A stretch of 64,000 bases of DNA from Pseudomonadota bacterium (GTDB taxonomy: Bacteria; Pseudomonadota; Gammaproteobacteria; Steroidobacterales; Steroidobacteraceae). The position numbers and the translations under genes are program-made. Under the pieces are notes generated by a model, which searched no databases, was not told the DNA's origin, and saw nothing but the letters and a program-made list of their open reading frames with translations. The stretch spans positions 372,001 to 436,000 of the forward strand of contig JAFEDS010000009.1 in NCBI GenBank assembly GCA_018241505.1, written 5' to 3'. Positions 32,567 through 41,656 of the stretch are shown in pieces; within the stretch, counting starts at the first letter, position 1; the number at the start of each line of letters is the position of its first letter.

Positions 32567-34525
32567 ATGGTGAATCGCTTTGTGGTTGAGTTGGCGAGGG
32601 TCCTGGCGTGTCTCGGGATCGTGATGTCGGCAGGCGCGGCCTCGCAGGACTTGGGCGGGCCGCTGCCGCCGGCGCTCGAAGCGAATGATGCGGGAGTGTT
32701 CTTCGACGGCCTGATTCCCTACGCGCTGGATCAGGCGGGGATGGTCGGTGCTGCGGTCAGCGTGGTGAAGGATGGCCAGATCCTGTTCGCAAAAGGCTAC
32801 GGCTATGCGGATCTGGCCGCGGGTCGCCGCGTTGACGCGGATCAGACGATATTCCGGCATGGGTCTGTGTCCAAACTTTTCGCGTGGACGGCTGTCATGC
32901 AACTCGTCGAACGCGGCAAGCTGCAGCTCGATGTGGATGTGAACCGGTATCTCGATTTCGAGATCCCGAGCCAATTCGATCGGCCGATCACGTTGCGGAA
33001 TTTACTGACGCACACGGCCGGGTTCGAGGATATCTCTCGAGGTGTATACGCCGATCGCGCCGCGGACCTGCTTCCCCTTGCGCAAGGTTTGAAGAGGATG
33101 CCCATACCCGCCCGAATCTTCGCACCGGGTGCGCGCACTGCTTATTCAAATTATGGCGCGGCACTGGCCGGCTACATTGTCGAACGGGTCTCGGGCGAGT
33201 CGTTCGAGCACTACGTCGAACATCACATATTCGCGCCGCTGGACATGCGTAACAGCACGTTTCGCCAGCCGGTTCCTCAGGCCATGCGTGCCAATCTGGC
33301 TGTGGGCTACCGTGCGGTTTCAGATCCCACGCCTGAACCCTTCGCGTTCGTTCAGGCTATTCCGGCTGGTGGGCTGTCCGCAACAGTCACGGATATGGCC
33401 CGCTTTCTCATTGCGCACATCCAACTCGGCGGTGTTGGCGAGCGCCGGATTCTGTCGCCGCGGACCGCAGAGCTCATGCACGCTCCGCAGTTTCGTCCAG
33501 CGCCCAATCGCAATGCCGCCTGCTTCGGCTTCTTTGAAGCCAATCGCAACGGTTGGCGCATCATCGGACACATCGGCGATGTCGGGACTTTCCATGCGGG
33601 CGTGTTCTTCGTGCCCGAAACCGGTTACGGCATTGTCCTGGCTCTCAATTCATCGGGCGAGCGCGACCGCAAAGTCGGCTCGGATGTCGTGCGCAACGCA
33701 ATCTTCGAGCGCTTCTTCGATCGTTATCTGCCCAATCGGCTGACCTCCGAGCCGACAGTGGCGAGCGCGCGAGCTGACTCCGAGCGCGTTGCCGGTTACT
33801 ACGGAACCACCCGCCGCAACGATTCTTCGTGGCGTTTCATGGCGGCACTCGAGGGCGACGACGAGGTTCGCGCACTACCCGACGCAACCATTGAAGTCTC
33901 GTCCCGACTCCTGCCGAGCGGTGTGCCCAAGCGCTGGCGTGAAGTCGCACCGCTCGTCTATCGCGACGTCGGTGGACAAGCGCATCTGTCGTTCGTGTCG
34001 AATGCGGACGGTACCATCGCGTACTTTATCAGCGATGATTATCCGCCGGTCATTCTGTTTGAGCGGCTGACTGGATTGCGGGGGCTGGGATTGCTGCAGC
34101 CGTTGTTGTATACAGCCTTTTGTTCGAGCCTCGTGGCATCGCTGACATGGTGTTGGATGGTGATCCGAAGACGGCGGCTCGCGCCGATCGAAAGCGCGGG
34201 AAGCGCCCGCCGCTGGTGGATCATGGCGCGTATCGCCTACGGCACACAGTGTTGCGTGTTGGTGGGTTGGCTCGTCTTTGTGATCTCAGGCCTGCCCGCC
34301 CTCAGGCTGGGTGGTTCTCTCCTACCTCTCACCCTGCTCAGGATCCTCAGCATTCTCGTCGTGGCGGCCGTGTTGCCGGCGGCGGCCAACCTGATTGCCA
34401 TCCTGCGTAGCCCGGCAGTGAGTGCAAAGGCACGCGTGATCGAAGCTGCATTGGCGGCCGGAGCGATGTTCCTCGCCTGGTTCGCGCTCACCTACTCAAT
34501 GGTGTCATTCAGCGCGAGCCTGTAG
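32567..34525 (+). CDS. Membrane-anchored serine beta-lactamase-fold hydrolase (ClbP/AmpC-like peptidase)
   Basis: 652 residues with a signal peptide (about 1-26). The class C-type active site is complete: S-x-x-K in HGSVSKLFAW (about residues 103-106), Y-x-N in YSNYGAALAG and H-x-G in GHIGDVGTFHAG. After the periplasmic domain (to about residue 490) come four predicted transmembrane segments, starting at LLQPLLYTAFCSSLV and ending in MFLAWFALTY. A periplasmic hydrolase with a C-terminal helical bundle is the architecture of ClbP, which removes an N-acyl-D-Asn prodrug group; other members are D-aminopeptidases and esterases. It is preceded by the operator at 32490. Its 3' end overlaps the convergent MFS gene by 21 bases. 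Confidence 0.86.
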   Translation: MVNRFVVELARVLACLGIVMSAGAASQDLGGPLPPALEANDAGVFFDGLIPYALDQAGMVGAAVSVVKDGQILFAKGYGYADLAAGRRVDADQTIFRHGSVSKLFAWTAVMQLVERGKLQLDVDVNRYLDFEIPSQFDRPITLRNLLTHTAGFEDISRGVYADRAADLLPLAQGLKRMPIPARIFAPGARTAYSNYGAALAGYIVERVSGESFEHYVEHHIFAPLDMRNSTFRQPVPQAMRANLAVGYRAVSDPTPEPFAFVQAIPAGGLSATVTDMARFLIAHIQLGGVGERRILSPRTAELMHAPQFRPAPNRNAACFGFFEANRNGWRIIGHIGDVGTFHAGVFFVPETGYGIVLALNSSGERDRKVGSDVVRNAIFERFFDRYLPNRLTSEPTVASARADSERVAGYYGTTRRNDSSWRFMAALEGDDEVRALPDATIEVSSRLLPSGVPKRWREVAPLVYRDVGGQAHLSFVSNADGTIAYFISDDYPPVILFERLTGLRGLGLLQPLLYTAFCSSLVASLTWCWMVIRRRRLAPIESAGSARRWWIMARIAYGTQCCVLVGWLVFVISGLPALRLGGSLLPLTLLRILSILVVAAVLPAAANLIAILRSPAVSAKARVIEAALAAGAMFLAWFALTYSMVSFSASL

Positions 34526-35788
34526 GGTGCGGGCCGCGGCCATGTAATGCCACACCCCCCAGAATCCCGTGAAAGCACCGCCGACGAGCACCCAACGCAG
34601 CGAGTCTTTCGGCTGCGCGAGCAGCGGGCCGATCACATCGGACATTGACCCCAGAAGCTGGGGCGCGATCACGAGATTTGCGACATTGGCAGTGAACAGG
34701 AATATCGCTACTGCCTGGCCGCGCATGGCTGCGGGAAGCAACGATTGAAACAACGCGAGGGTAGGGCCGATGTAAACAAACGTGGCCGGCGCGAATACCC
34801 AGAGTGCTCCAATGACGACAGGCCGGGAGGATGACCAGAAGCCGACGATGCCGGCGAGCGCCATGATGCACGAGGCCGCTGCCACGAACCACAGTTGCCA
34901 CCGCAGATCGCGCGGCGTCAGCCGAGCCATGGCCCAGCCCGTGCCGATCATGACGAACGGGCCGGCGATTCCCATCATCGCACCAACGAGGCCGCCGGCC
35001 TGGCCCACGGAAAAGCCGTGTGAGCGAGTCAGAAATGCAGGCGCCCACCAGAGCAGGCCGCCGCCGGCAAAGGTGAGGATGGTGCCCCCGATCAACAAGT
35101 GGAATATCGACTTGTTTGAGTACATGTACGCCAGGGTTTCGGCGATACCGAAGCGTGGGGTGTTCGAGGCCGAGCCCGATTCGTCCGCCGCGCCGCGTAC
35201 CTGCTCGCGCAGCGTCATCCTGACGAGCAACACGAGGGGAATGCCGAGAGCACCGAAAATGATCAGAGTGTGGCGCCAGCCAAAGTGCTCGGCGAGTACG
35301 CCACCGCCCGCAATCGCAATGGCCGCGCCGAGGACCGAGCCGATCGAAAAGACTGACATCGCCGCACCGCGATCGACACTGCGAAACTCATCCGCGAGCA
35401 AGGATTGTGAAGGCGGCGTGCCGCCCGCCTCGCCGATCCCAACACCGATCCGTCCTATCAGCAACTGCCAGTATTGGGCGGCGAAGCCGCACGCCACCGT
35501 GAGCAGCGACCAGATCGCAAGCGCCCAAGCGATCATGTTGCGCCGGTTGGTGCGATCGGCAAATGCGCCGAGCGGAATGCCGGCCGCAACATAGAAGATG
35601 GCCAGCGAAGAGCCGGTCAGAAATGCGACGCCGCCGTCGGAGAGCGCGAATTCCGCCTTGATGGGCTCGATCAAAGTGGCAAAAATGAAACGATCGGCAA
35701 TGTTGAGTGCGTAGACTATCGTCAAGATGAGGAGGGTGTAGGCGCTACGGCTGAGCCAGACAGAGCGGCTCTCGCGAGGTGTGCTCAC
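34505..35788 (-). CDS. MFS transporter, spinster-like family (copy 2)
   Basis: 427 residues from GTG 35788, which overlaps the DUF2817 stop (GTGA). The longer frame to 36124 is antisense noise inside that gene. About twelve helices. NIADRFIFATLIEPIKAEF in helix 1, ADRTNRRN after helix 2 and GRIGVGIGEAGGTPPSQSL are the landmarks of the spinster-like group, as in the transporter at 1817-3115. Co-translated with the DUF2817 peptidase, so it probably takes the liberated acid or peptide across the inner membrane. Confidence 0.9.
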   Translation of the reverse strand: MSTPRESRSVWLSRSAYTLLILTIVYALNIADRFIFATLIEPIKAEFALSDGGVAFLTGSSLAIFYVAAGIPLGAFADRTNRRNMIAWALAIWSLLTVACGFAAQYWQLLIGRIGVGIGEAGGTPPSQSLLADEFRSVDRGAAMSVFSIGSVLGAAIAIAGGGVLAEHFGWRHTLIIFGALGIPLVLLVRMTLREQVRGAADESGSASNTPRFGIAETLAYMYSNKSIFHLLIGGTILTFAGGGLLWWAPAFLTRSHGFSVGQAGGLVGAMMGIAGPFVMIGTGWAMARLTPRDLRWQLWFVAAASCIMALAGIVGFWSSSRPVVIGALWVFAPATFVYIGPTLALFQSLLPAAMRGQAVAIFLFTANVANLVIAPQLLGSMSDVIGPLLAQPKDSLRWVLVGGAFTGFWGVWHYMAAARTLQARAE

Positions 35789-36909
35789 GTCTGTCGCACC
35801 GACAGGCCCTGGAGGGCACGCTGGATCGCTTGCCGGCCGCTCGCCAACGCCGCCGTTCGCCAGGTGTCGTCGCGCGGTGCCAGGCACGCATGCATCTCGG
35901 CCTCGATGCTCAAAACGACCTCCGCCGGCACTGCCCCTGCGTTGCTCAGCCAAAAGCGATTCCGTAGGGCAGCAAAAACCCGCTCGGGAGGCTCGGTTCC
36001 AATCTCCAAGGCCGCCGCCGTCATTTGCTGTTTCGAGTCGAGGTGCCAGGCTGAGCCTACAAAAGTACCGCGCGGCGCGAATGGAAACGCGGCAGATGGG
36101 ACAACGAGCGTGTCGGGCCACCACGATTGAGCTCGCTCCGCCGCTGCTTCATCCGGCGGCTCTATGCACAGCATGGCGCTCGCGCCGCGATCGCCAAGCC
36201 CGGTATGCACGTCGATGAGCCCGATGTGAGTCGCGGATGGCGTGAACTGCTTCAACAGAGCGCGCAGCGTCAGGTTTGACCAGGTCGGCCGGGCACCGCC
36301 GAAGTTGAAGCGCCCTGGCCGATGATATTGACCATCGCACACGGCGCGCACCAGCCGCTCGAGTCCATACGTGTCAACGTAGGATGTCATCTGCGCATCC
36401 GCGACATTGCGCAACGGTCCCACCAGCTCCGGGCAACATACGAATTCATCGACTTCGTCGTAGAGGGCGTTTGCCGCAAGCGGCTCCCGGAAGCTGACGA
36501 AGTTTCTATTCAGGTCGACGTTGTCCTCGTTGTTGCTGCCACTCCACGCGACGCCGAACGGGTTGACGAAATGCACGAGCAACAACGCCACATCCTGCGC
36601 CTGCCAAGGTGCATTCAGTGCGTCGAGTTGAATCGCCGACCCCGCGTAGCCTTCCACGCCGTGGATGCCGGATGTCACGACCAGTAGCTTGCGTGCGTCC
36701 GCCGGGCCGACGTAGGCCGCGTCGATCGTCAGCGCTTCGCCACGAGGTCCGGTCGCGGGGCACGTGAGGCTCTCGAGTCGCGCGTGGGCCGCGGCGGCAG
36801 CTTGCAAGAACGCCGCCTTGGCTGGGGCAAATTCGTGATGAAAGCAGCGCCGAATGGCCTGCGCCAGGCCGCGTTCGTCGGTAGCTGATGTCGTGTCGGA
36901 AACGGGCAT
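35785..36909 (-). CDS. M14-like metallopeptidase, DUF2817 family
   Basis: 374 residues from ATG 36909, preceded by GGAG at eight bases; upstream ATGs fall inside or next to the operator at 36968. Zinc-site landmarks of the carboxypeptidase-like fold are SGIHGVEGYAGSA (His and Glu, about residues 80-92), NPFGVAWSGSNNEDNVDLNRNF and LIDVHTGLGDRG. No signal peptide is visible, so it is probably cytoplasmic. It shares the operator region with the divergent TonB receptor and is coupled to an MFS gene, which suggests peptide or amide hydrolysis of the imported compound. Confidence 0.88.
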   Translation of the reverse strand: MPVSDTTSATDERGLAQAIRRCFHHEFAPAKAAFLQAAAAAHARLESLTCPATGPRGEALTIDAAYVGPADARKLLVVTSGIHGVEGYAGSAIQLDALNAPWQAQDVALLLVHFVNPFGVAWSGSNNEDNVDLNRNFVSFREPLAANALYDEVDEFVCCPELVGPLRNVADAQMTSYVDTYGLERLVRAVCDGQYHRPGRFNFGGARPTWSNLTLRALLKQFTPSATHIGLIDVHTGLGDRGASAMLCIEPPDEAAAERAQSWWPDTLVVPSAAFPFAPRGTFVGSAWHLDSKQQMTAAALEIGTEPPERVFAALRNRFWLSNAGAVPAEVVLSIEAEMHACLAPRDDTWRTAALASGRQAIQRALQGLSVRQT

Positions 36910-36967
36910 TGCAGTGACTCCAACCGGTTCAGGGCAGTCTTGCGGACGATCCATGCAGGCTAGCAGA

Positions 36968-36990
36968 ATTGACATTGACGTCAATATTAT
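36968..36990. promoter_or_regulatory. AATTGACATTGACGTCAATATT operator (TetR-type site 2)
   Basis: The perfect 12-base palindrome ATTGACGTCAAT is at 36974-36985 and overlaps a consensus -35 TTGACA (36969-36974). It lies between the divergent DUF2817 and TonB-receptor genes. Confidence 0.65.
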
Positions 36991-37039
36991 TCAGATTGGC
37001 GTTACCGCACTGTGTCGGAACAAAACTAGGGGAGGGGTT

Positions 37040-39217
37040 ATGAACGGGATCTCGCAAGCCTGGCGGCTGAGCATCGCAGTCGCGATCTGCCTGCCGCCGC
37101 TCGGATCGGCCAGTGCCCAGTCGCCGCAGCCGGCGGTGGCTGACGGCTGCGCCCTCGAGGAGGTCGTTGTGACGGCCGAGAGGCGCGAAGAGCGCATCCA
37201 GAACGTGCCCATGAGCATCACTGCCCTCGGGGCGGCGCAGCTCGAAGCCGATGGGATCCGAAATTTCCAGAACTACGCCGTCCTGGTCCCCAACCTGTCG
37301 TTTGCCTACACCTCCTCGGCGGCGCCGCTCGGACAATCCATCTCGCTCCGAGGCATTTTCGGCAGCAACACCACGGGTGTCTATCTCGATGAGACGCCGG
37401 TGCCCGGCAGCATTGATCCGCAAGTCATCGACCTCGAGCGAATCGAAGTCTTGCGGGGCCCGCAGGGGACTCTCTACGGCGCCCGCTCAATGGGTGGAAC
37501 CGTCCGCCTGATCACTTCCCAACCGGATCCACGCAATTTGAGCGGCAGCCTGCATTCGATCGGATCATACACCGAGCACGGTGGTGCCAACGGGACCGTC
37601 GACGGCGTCGTCAACCTGCCGGTCATTGCGGACAAGTTGGCCGTCCGCGCGTTTGGTTTCTGGGATGATCAATCGGGTCTGTTCAGGCGCTCGGCCTCGC
37701 CGGACTCTCCGGCGCCGTTCGCCGATCGCAACGGGATCGGCTCCTCGCGTCGTTACGGCGGTTCGGTTTCGGCACGCGCGCTGTTGCTCGACGACGCGCT
37801 CGTTCTCACGCCGCGTGTAGTCCTGCAACGTACGCAATCGGACGGGCGTCCGTATGCCGATATTTCGCCAACCAATTTTGTGCAAAGCCGGCTCTTCGAC
37901 TTCAATGAGCGCGGTAGTGACCATTGGAATCTCTACAGCTTCACTGCGCACTACACCGCGCCACTCGGCAAGCTCACGTCGGTCACCTCGGAGTTCGACC
38001 GGGACTACAGCGACAGTGAGGACGCCTCCGAGCCGATTTCGCAACTGCTCGGATTCACTGTGCCGTCCCTGTTTCAGGTGATCGGCAGCACTCGATCCTT
38101 TGTGCAGGAATTTCGGTTCACGTCTGATTTCTCCGGTCCACTGCAGGTGACTATCGGCACGATTTATCAGAGCGCCAAGGACAAACTGCGGGTTCCGCCG
38201 AACCTCATTGCAGACCTGGGGGATATCTACAGCACGCAGATCGAAACCGACACGCGGGAGAAGGCGGTCTATGGCGAAGCGACACTCGCTGTCACTTCGA
38301 AACTGCAACTGACAACCGGTCTGCGCTACTTCCGCAGCAACGTGGATTTCCAGACCACTCAGTCCGGCTTCGCGGTCAGTCCCGGGACTTTTGGGGGCGC
38401 GCAGCACGAAACCAGTGTCAACCCCAAATTCAACGCCAAATACAGCTTCAATGACGAGGTGAATGTATTTGCGACCGCGGCGAAGGGCTTTCGCGTCGGC
38501 GGCGTGAATGCCTATTCCACCTCGCTGTGCGCTGCCGATCGGGACGCGCTGGGGATCAGCGAAGCGGCTGCCGCCTCGTACAAGTCCGATTCGCTCTGGA
38601 GTTATGAGGTCGGAATGAAGTCCGGCTGGCTCGACAAGCGCCTGATCGCGAACGCGACGGTGTTCTACATAGACTGGTCCGATATCCAACAGAGTGTGCC
38701 GCTGGCCTGCGGCTTTTCAATCACTCAGAACGCCGGCAAGGCCCGAAGTCAGGGTTTCGAGCTGGAGTTTCAGGCAACGCCGATGCGCAATCTGACCGTG
38801 GGAGGCGGAGTGGGCCGGACTGATGCGAAGATTACGGACGGGGGTGCGCTCAAAACGCTGCCGAGTGGGCAGCCCATCCAGCAAGTGCCGGACTGGACGT
38901 TCACCACTTCGACTGACTACCGGTTCATGATCGGCACCTTGCCACTCACCGCGCATGCCGGTTACTCGTACGTGGGTAGCAGTATCAGCAGGCTCAACCT
39001 GGTTGACGGTCGCCGGAGGCCATCCTATGCACTGGTGAACGCACGCTTGGCGGCGGATGTCGGCCGCGCTGCTATCAGCCTGTTCATTGACAACGCCTTC
39101 AACAAGGTTGCCAATCTATCGGATGTGCCGCCACTGTCGCTCGAAGATCCGCAGCGTCCGCGGATCGCGATCAGTCGTCCGCGCACGGTCGGACTCGACG
39201 TCCGCATGAAATTCTGA
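37040..39217 (+). CDS. TonB-dependent outer-membrane receptor
   Basis: 725 residues from ATG 37040 with a strong GGGGAGGGG ribosome site. The signal peptide ends near residue 27 (SASAQ). The TonB box lies in EEVVVTAERREERIQNVP (about residues 42-59), followed by the plug with LERIEVLRGPQGTLYGARSMGG, then the 22-strand barrel ending RTVGLDVRMKF. It imports a large or scarce compound using proton-motive force. Its operator and the adjoining S9 peptidase, DUF2817 peptidase and serine hydrolase suggest a peptide-like or lipopeptide-like ligand. Confidence 0.95.
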   Translation: MNGISQAWRLSIAVAICLPPLGSASAQSPQPAVADGCALEEVVVTAERREERIQNVPMSITALGAAQLEADGIRNFQNYAVLVPNLSFAYTSSAAPLGQSISLRGIFGSNTTGVYLDETPVPGSIDPQVIDLERIEVLRGPQGTLYGARSMGGTVRLITSQPDPRNLSGSLHSIGSYTEHGGANGTVDGVVNLPVIADKLAVRAFGFWDDQSGLFRRSASPDSPAPFADRNGIGSSRRYGGSVSARALLLDDALVLTPRVVLQRTQSDGRPYADISPTNFVQSRLFDFNERGSDHWNLYSFTAHYTAPLGKLTSVTSEFDRDYSDSEDASEPISQLLGFTVPSLFQVIGSTRSFVQEFRFTSDFSGPLQVTIGTIYQSAKDKLRVPPNLIADLGDIYSTQIETDTREKAVYGEATLAVTSKLQLTTGLRYFRSNVDFQTTQSGFAVSPGTFGGAQHETSVNPKFNAKYSFNDEVNVFATAAKGFRVGGVNAYSTSLCAADRDALGISEAAAASYKSDSLWSYEVGMKSGWLDKRLIANATVFYIDWSDIQQSVPLACGFSITQNAGKARSQGFELEFQATPMRNLTVGGGVGRTDAKITDGGALKTLPSGQPIQQVPDWTFTTSTDYRFMIGTLPLTAHAGYSYVGSSISRLNLVDGRRRPSYALVNARLAADVGRAAISLFIDNAFNKVANLSDVPPLSLEDPQRPRIAISRPRTVGLDVRMKF

Positions 39218-39250
39218 GCAAGCGCTTGCGTTTCGAGGAGCAGGAACACA

Positions 39251-41656
39251 ATGGCTGAGAAATCCCGAAAGACCTGCGCGGCACTGCTGTCAGTGACGTG
39301 CGCGGCCGTACTGAGCGCGTGGATGGTGCCGAGGACTGTTTGGGCTGCAAGTGACTCCGCTGCCGCGACCGAAGCACGCCTGAGCGCCGCAAAGCCTTTC
39401 ATGAGCAAAGCGCTCGCGGCAAAGGTCCTCAACGGTTCGGTGACGGTAAGGTGGATCGGCACATCTGATCGCTTTTGGTTCAGACGACAAACCGTCTCAG
39501 GACGGGAGTATGTCATTGTCGATGCGGCGCACGGTAAGGTCGCGCCCGCATTTGACTCTGCAGCCATGGCGGATGCGTTGGGCAATGCGATTGGCAAGCC
39601 GCTCGACCCGCGGAAGTTGCCTATCGCCGACCTTGATTTGTCGGATCTGAAAAAGCCGCTTGTGACGGTCGACGATGCGCTCTTTGCGTGTGATCTGCCC
39701 GCACGGCGCTGTGAACCGCGCACAGTATCCTCTTCTGACGCTGAAATTGTCTCCCCCAGCGCCGATAGCGCGGTCTTTCGTCGTGACAACAATCTTTGGC
39801 TGCGGACATTGCGGACCGGCCAGGAGCGGCAACTGACGAGCGACGGTGTCGAGCATTTCGGATTCGGCGACATTGACGCCTATGTCGATGAAACGAAAGT
39901 GATGCGCCGGCGTGCCGGTGCGCCCGATCCTTTGCTTGGCGTGCACTGGTCACCGGATGGTCGTTATGTTCTGGCTGTTCGGCAGGACTTGCGCAAAGTC
40001 CCTGCGCGCCTGGCGGTGGCCGAATTTCTGCCGCCCGAAGAAGGGCCGCCAGTTCTGTACATCCGCCACGAGAGTGTGCCGGCCGATCCGAAGCGCGCGG
40101 ACAGTTACCTCGATCTGATTGAGGTGGCCACCGGTACCCGGCGCTCGATTTCAATCGATCCGCAATTCCTCAACGATTGGGCGCTGGCCTATTTCATGAC
40201 CGGGACCGCACTGCGCTGGAACATGCGCGGCAATGAGCTGTTTGTTATTGGAGCGAATCGAGGGGGCACGCGCTATACCTTGAATCGAATCGACCTTGCT
40301 ACCGGTCAGGCGCGGGAAGTGATCACTGAATCATCACGCTTCAATGTGCGCCTGAATCCCTACGATTACGCCCGACCGGACGTGCGTGTTTCATCGGATG
40401 GGCGCGAAGCAATCTGGTATTCGGAGCGCGACGGCTGGGGGCATCTGTATCTCTACGATTTGCCGAGCGGGAAGCTCAAACGACAGATTACGCATGGTGA
40501 CTGGGTCGTCGCCGATCTCGTGCGGGTCGACGAGGCCGCCCGGTTGGTTTACTTCACTGCGGTCGGTCGCGAGAAAGGCCGCAATCCTTACTTCCGTCAT
40601 CTCTATCGGGTCAGTCTGGACGGCGGTGAACCGCAACTGCTGACTCCCGAGAACGCGGACCACGAATTCAACGACGGTTACGAATTCTGGGAAGGCAATG
40701 AGCCGCGCCCCGGATCGAGTGTCGCACCGAGCGGGCACTACATCGTCGATAGCTTTTCCACAGCGCAGCGGCCGGTCCAGATCGTCGTGCGCGCGCAGTC
40801 CGGCAAGCTCGTAATCAATCTTCTGCAGGCGGACGATTCACAACTGCGGCAGACGGGATGGCAGGCGCCCGAGGAATTCCTGGTGAAAGCGGCCGATGGT
40901 CGCACCGATCTGTATGGCGTGTTGTACAAGCCAACTCACTTCGATCCGAAGCTCAAATATCCGGTCATTGAACAAACTTATCCGGGACCGCAGGCACGAT
41001 CGACGCCACTGGGCCTGCGCGAGCATTTCAACTACCTGAACTCCCAGGCATTCGCCGAGCTCGGATATATCGTTGTGTTTCTCGATGGCCGGGGCACGGC
41101 GTATCGATCCCGGTCGTTTCGCGATACGTTTCTGGGTACGGAGGACCCGTTTGGATCCGCCGATCACGTAGCTGCACTGCGCAATCTGGCGCAGACGCGG
41201 AACTACATGGACCTCGACCGGGTCGGTGTGACCGGCCAATCCTTCGGAGGTTACGGTTCCCTGCGAGCGACGCTGTTGCATCCGGACTTCTACAAGGTTA
41301 CGGTCTCGAGCGTGGGACCAGGTGACTGGATGCAGTTCGCCGGCGACACCAGTGTCGAGCGATTCTTTGGCGTGCCGGCGAGCTCCGCGAGCGCACGCGA
41401 ATACTATGACCTGATCGACAACCGGCGCCTGGCGGGCCGTTTGAGCGGCAGTTTGCTGCTCATCTACGGCGGGATCGATGAAGTGGTGTCACTTCAGTCG
41501 TCCTACCGGTTGTTCAAGGCGTTCATTGACGCTGACAAGCACTTCGACACGCTGATTGTTCCGGATTCGCCACACCACGCGGGTGCCGAGCCTTATGGCG
41601 TCGAGATGTCGATGCGTTATTTCATGGAGCATCTGGGCGGGCCGACGCCTCAGTAA
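39251..41656 (+). CDS. Secreted S9-family dipeptidyl-peptidase IV-like protease
   Basis: 801 residues. The N-terminal hydrophobic stretch ends near residue 37 (TVWA/AS). The propeller domain has WSPDGRYVLAVRQD and DGREAIWYSERDGWGHLYLYDLPSGK, typical of DPP IV N-domains. The hydrolase domain has the nucleophile in GQSFGGYGSLRATL, the Asp in YGGIDEVVSLQSS and the His in PDSPHHAGAEPYG. It starts 33 bases after the TonB-receptor stop, so the two are one operon under the 36968 operator. It probably trims peptides that the receptor brings into the periplasm. Its tail overlaps the convergent ligase gene by 35 bases. Confidence 0.92.
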   Translation: MAEKSRKTCAALLSVTCAAVLSAWMVPRTVWAASDSAAATEARLSAAKPFMSKALAAKVLNGSVTVRWIGTSDRFWFRRQTVSGREYVIVDAAHGKVAPAFDSAAMADALGNAIGKPLDPRKLPIADLDLSDLKKPLVTVDDALFACDLPARRCEPRTVSSSDAEIVSPSADSAVFRRDNNLWLRTLRTGQERQLTSDGVEHFGFGDIDAYVDETKVMRRRAGAPDPLLGVHWSPDGRYVLAVRQDLRKVPARLAVAEFLPPEEGPPVLYIRHESVPADPKRADSYLDLIEVATGTRRSISIDPQFLNDWALAYFMTGTALRWNMRGNELFVIGANRGGTRYTLNRIDLATGQAREVITESSRFNVRLNPYDYARPDVRVSSDGREAIWYSERDGWGHLYLYDLPSGKLKRQITHGDWVVADLVRVDEAARLVYFTAVGREKGRNPYFRHLYRVSLDGGEPQLLTPENADHEFNDGYEFWEGNEPRPGSSVAPSGHYIVDSFSTAQRPVQIVVRAQSGKLVINLLQADDSQLRQTGWQAPEEFLVKAADGRTDLYGVLYKPTHFDPKLKYPVIEQTYPGPQARSTPLGLREHFNYLNSQAFAELGYIVVFLDGRGTAYRSRSFRDTFLGTEDPFGSADHVAALRNLAQTRNYMDLDRVGVTGQSFGGYGSLRATLLHPDFYKVTVSSVGPGDWMQFAGDTSVERFFGVPASSASAREYYDLIDNRRLAGRLSGSLLLIYGGIDEVVSLQSSYRLFKAFIDADKHFDTLIVPDSPHHAGAEPYGVEMSMRYFMEHLGGPTPQ

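Noticed and set aside
35789-36124. N-terminal extension of the MFS protein at 34505-35788
   Set aside because: The extension is soluble, arginine-rich and inside the DUF2817 gene; a GTG in the GTGA overlap gives a normal MFS N terminus.
37565-38689. 374-codon minus-strand frame inside the TonB receptor
   Set aside because: No family motif; the sense strand encodes a complete receptor barrel.
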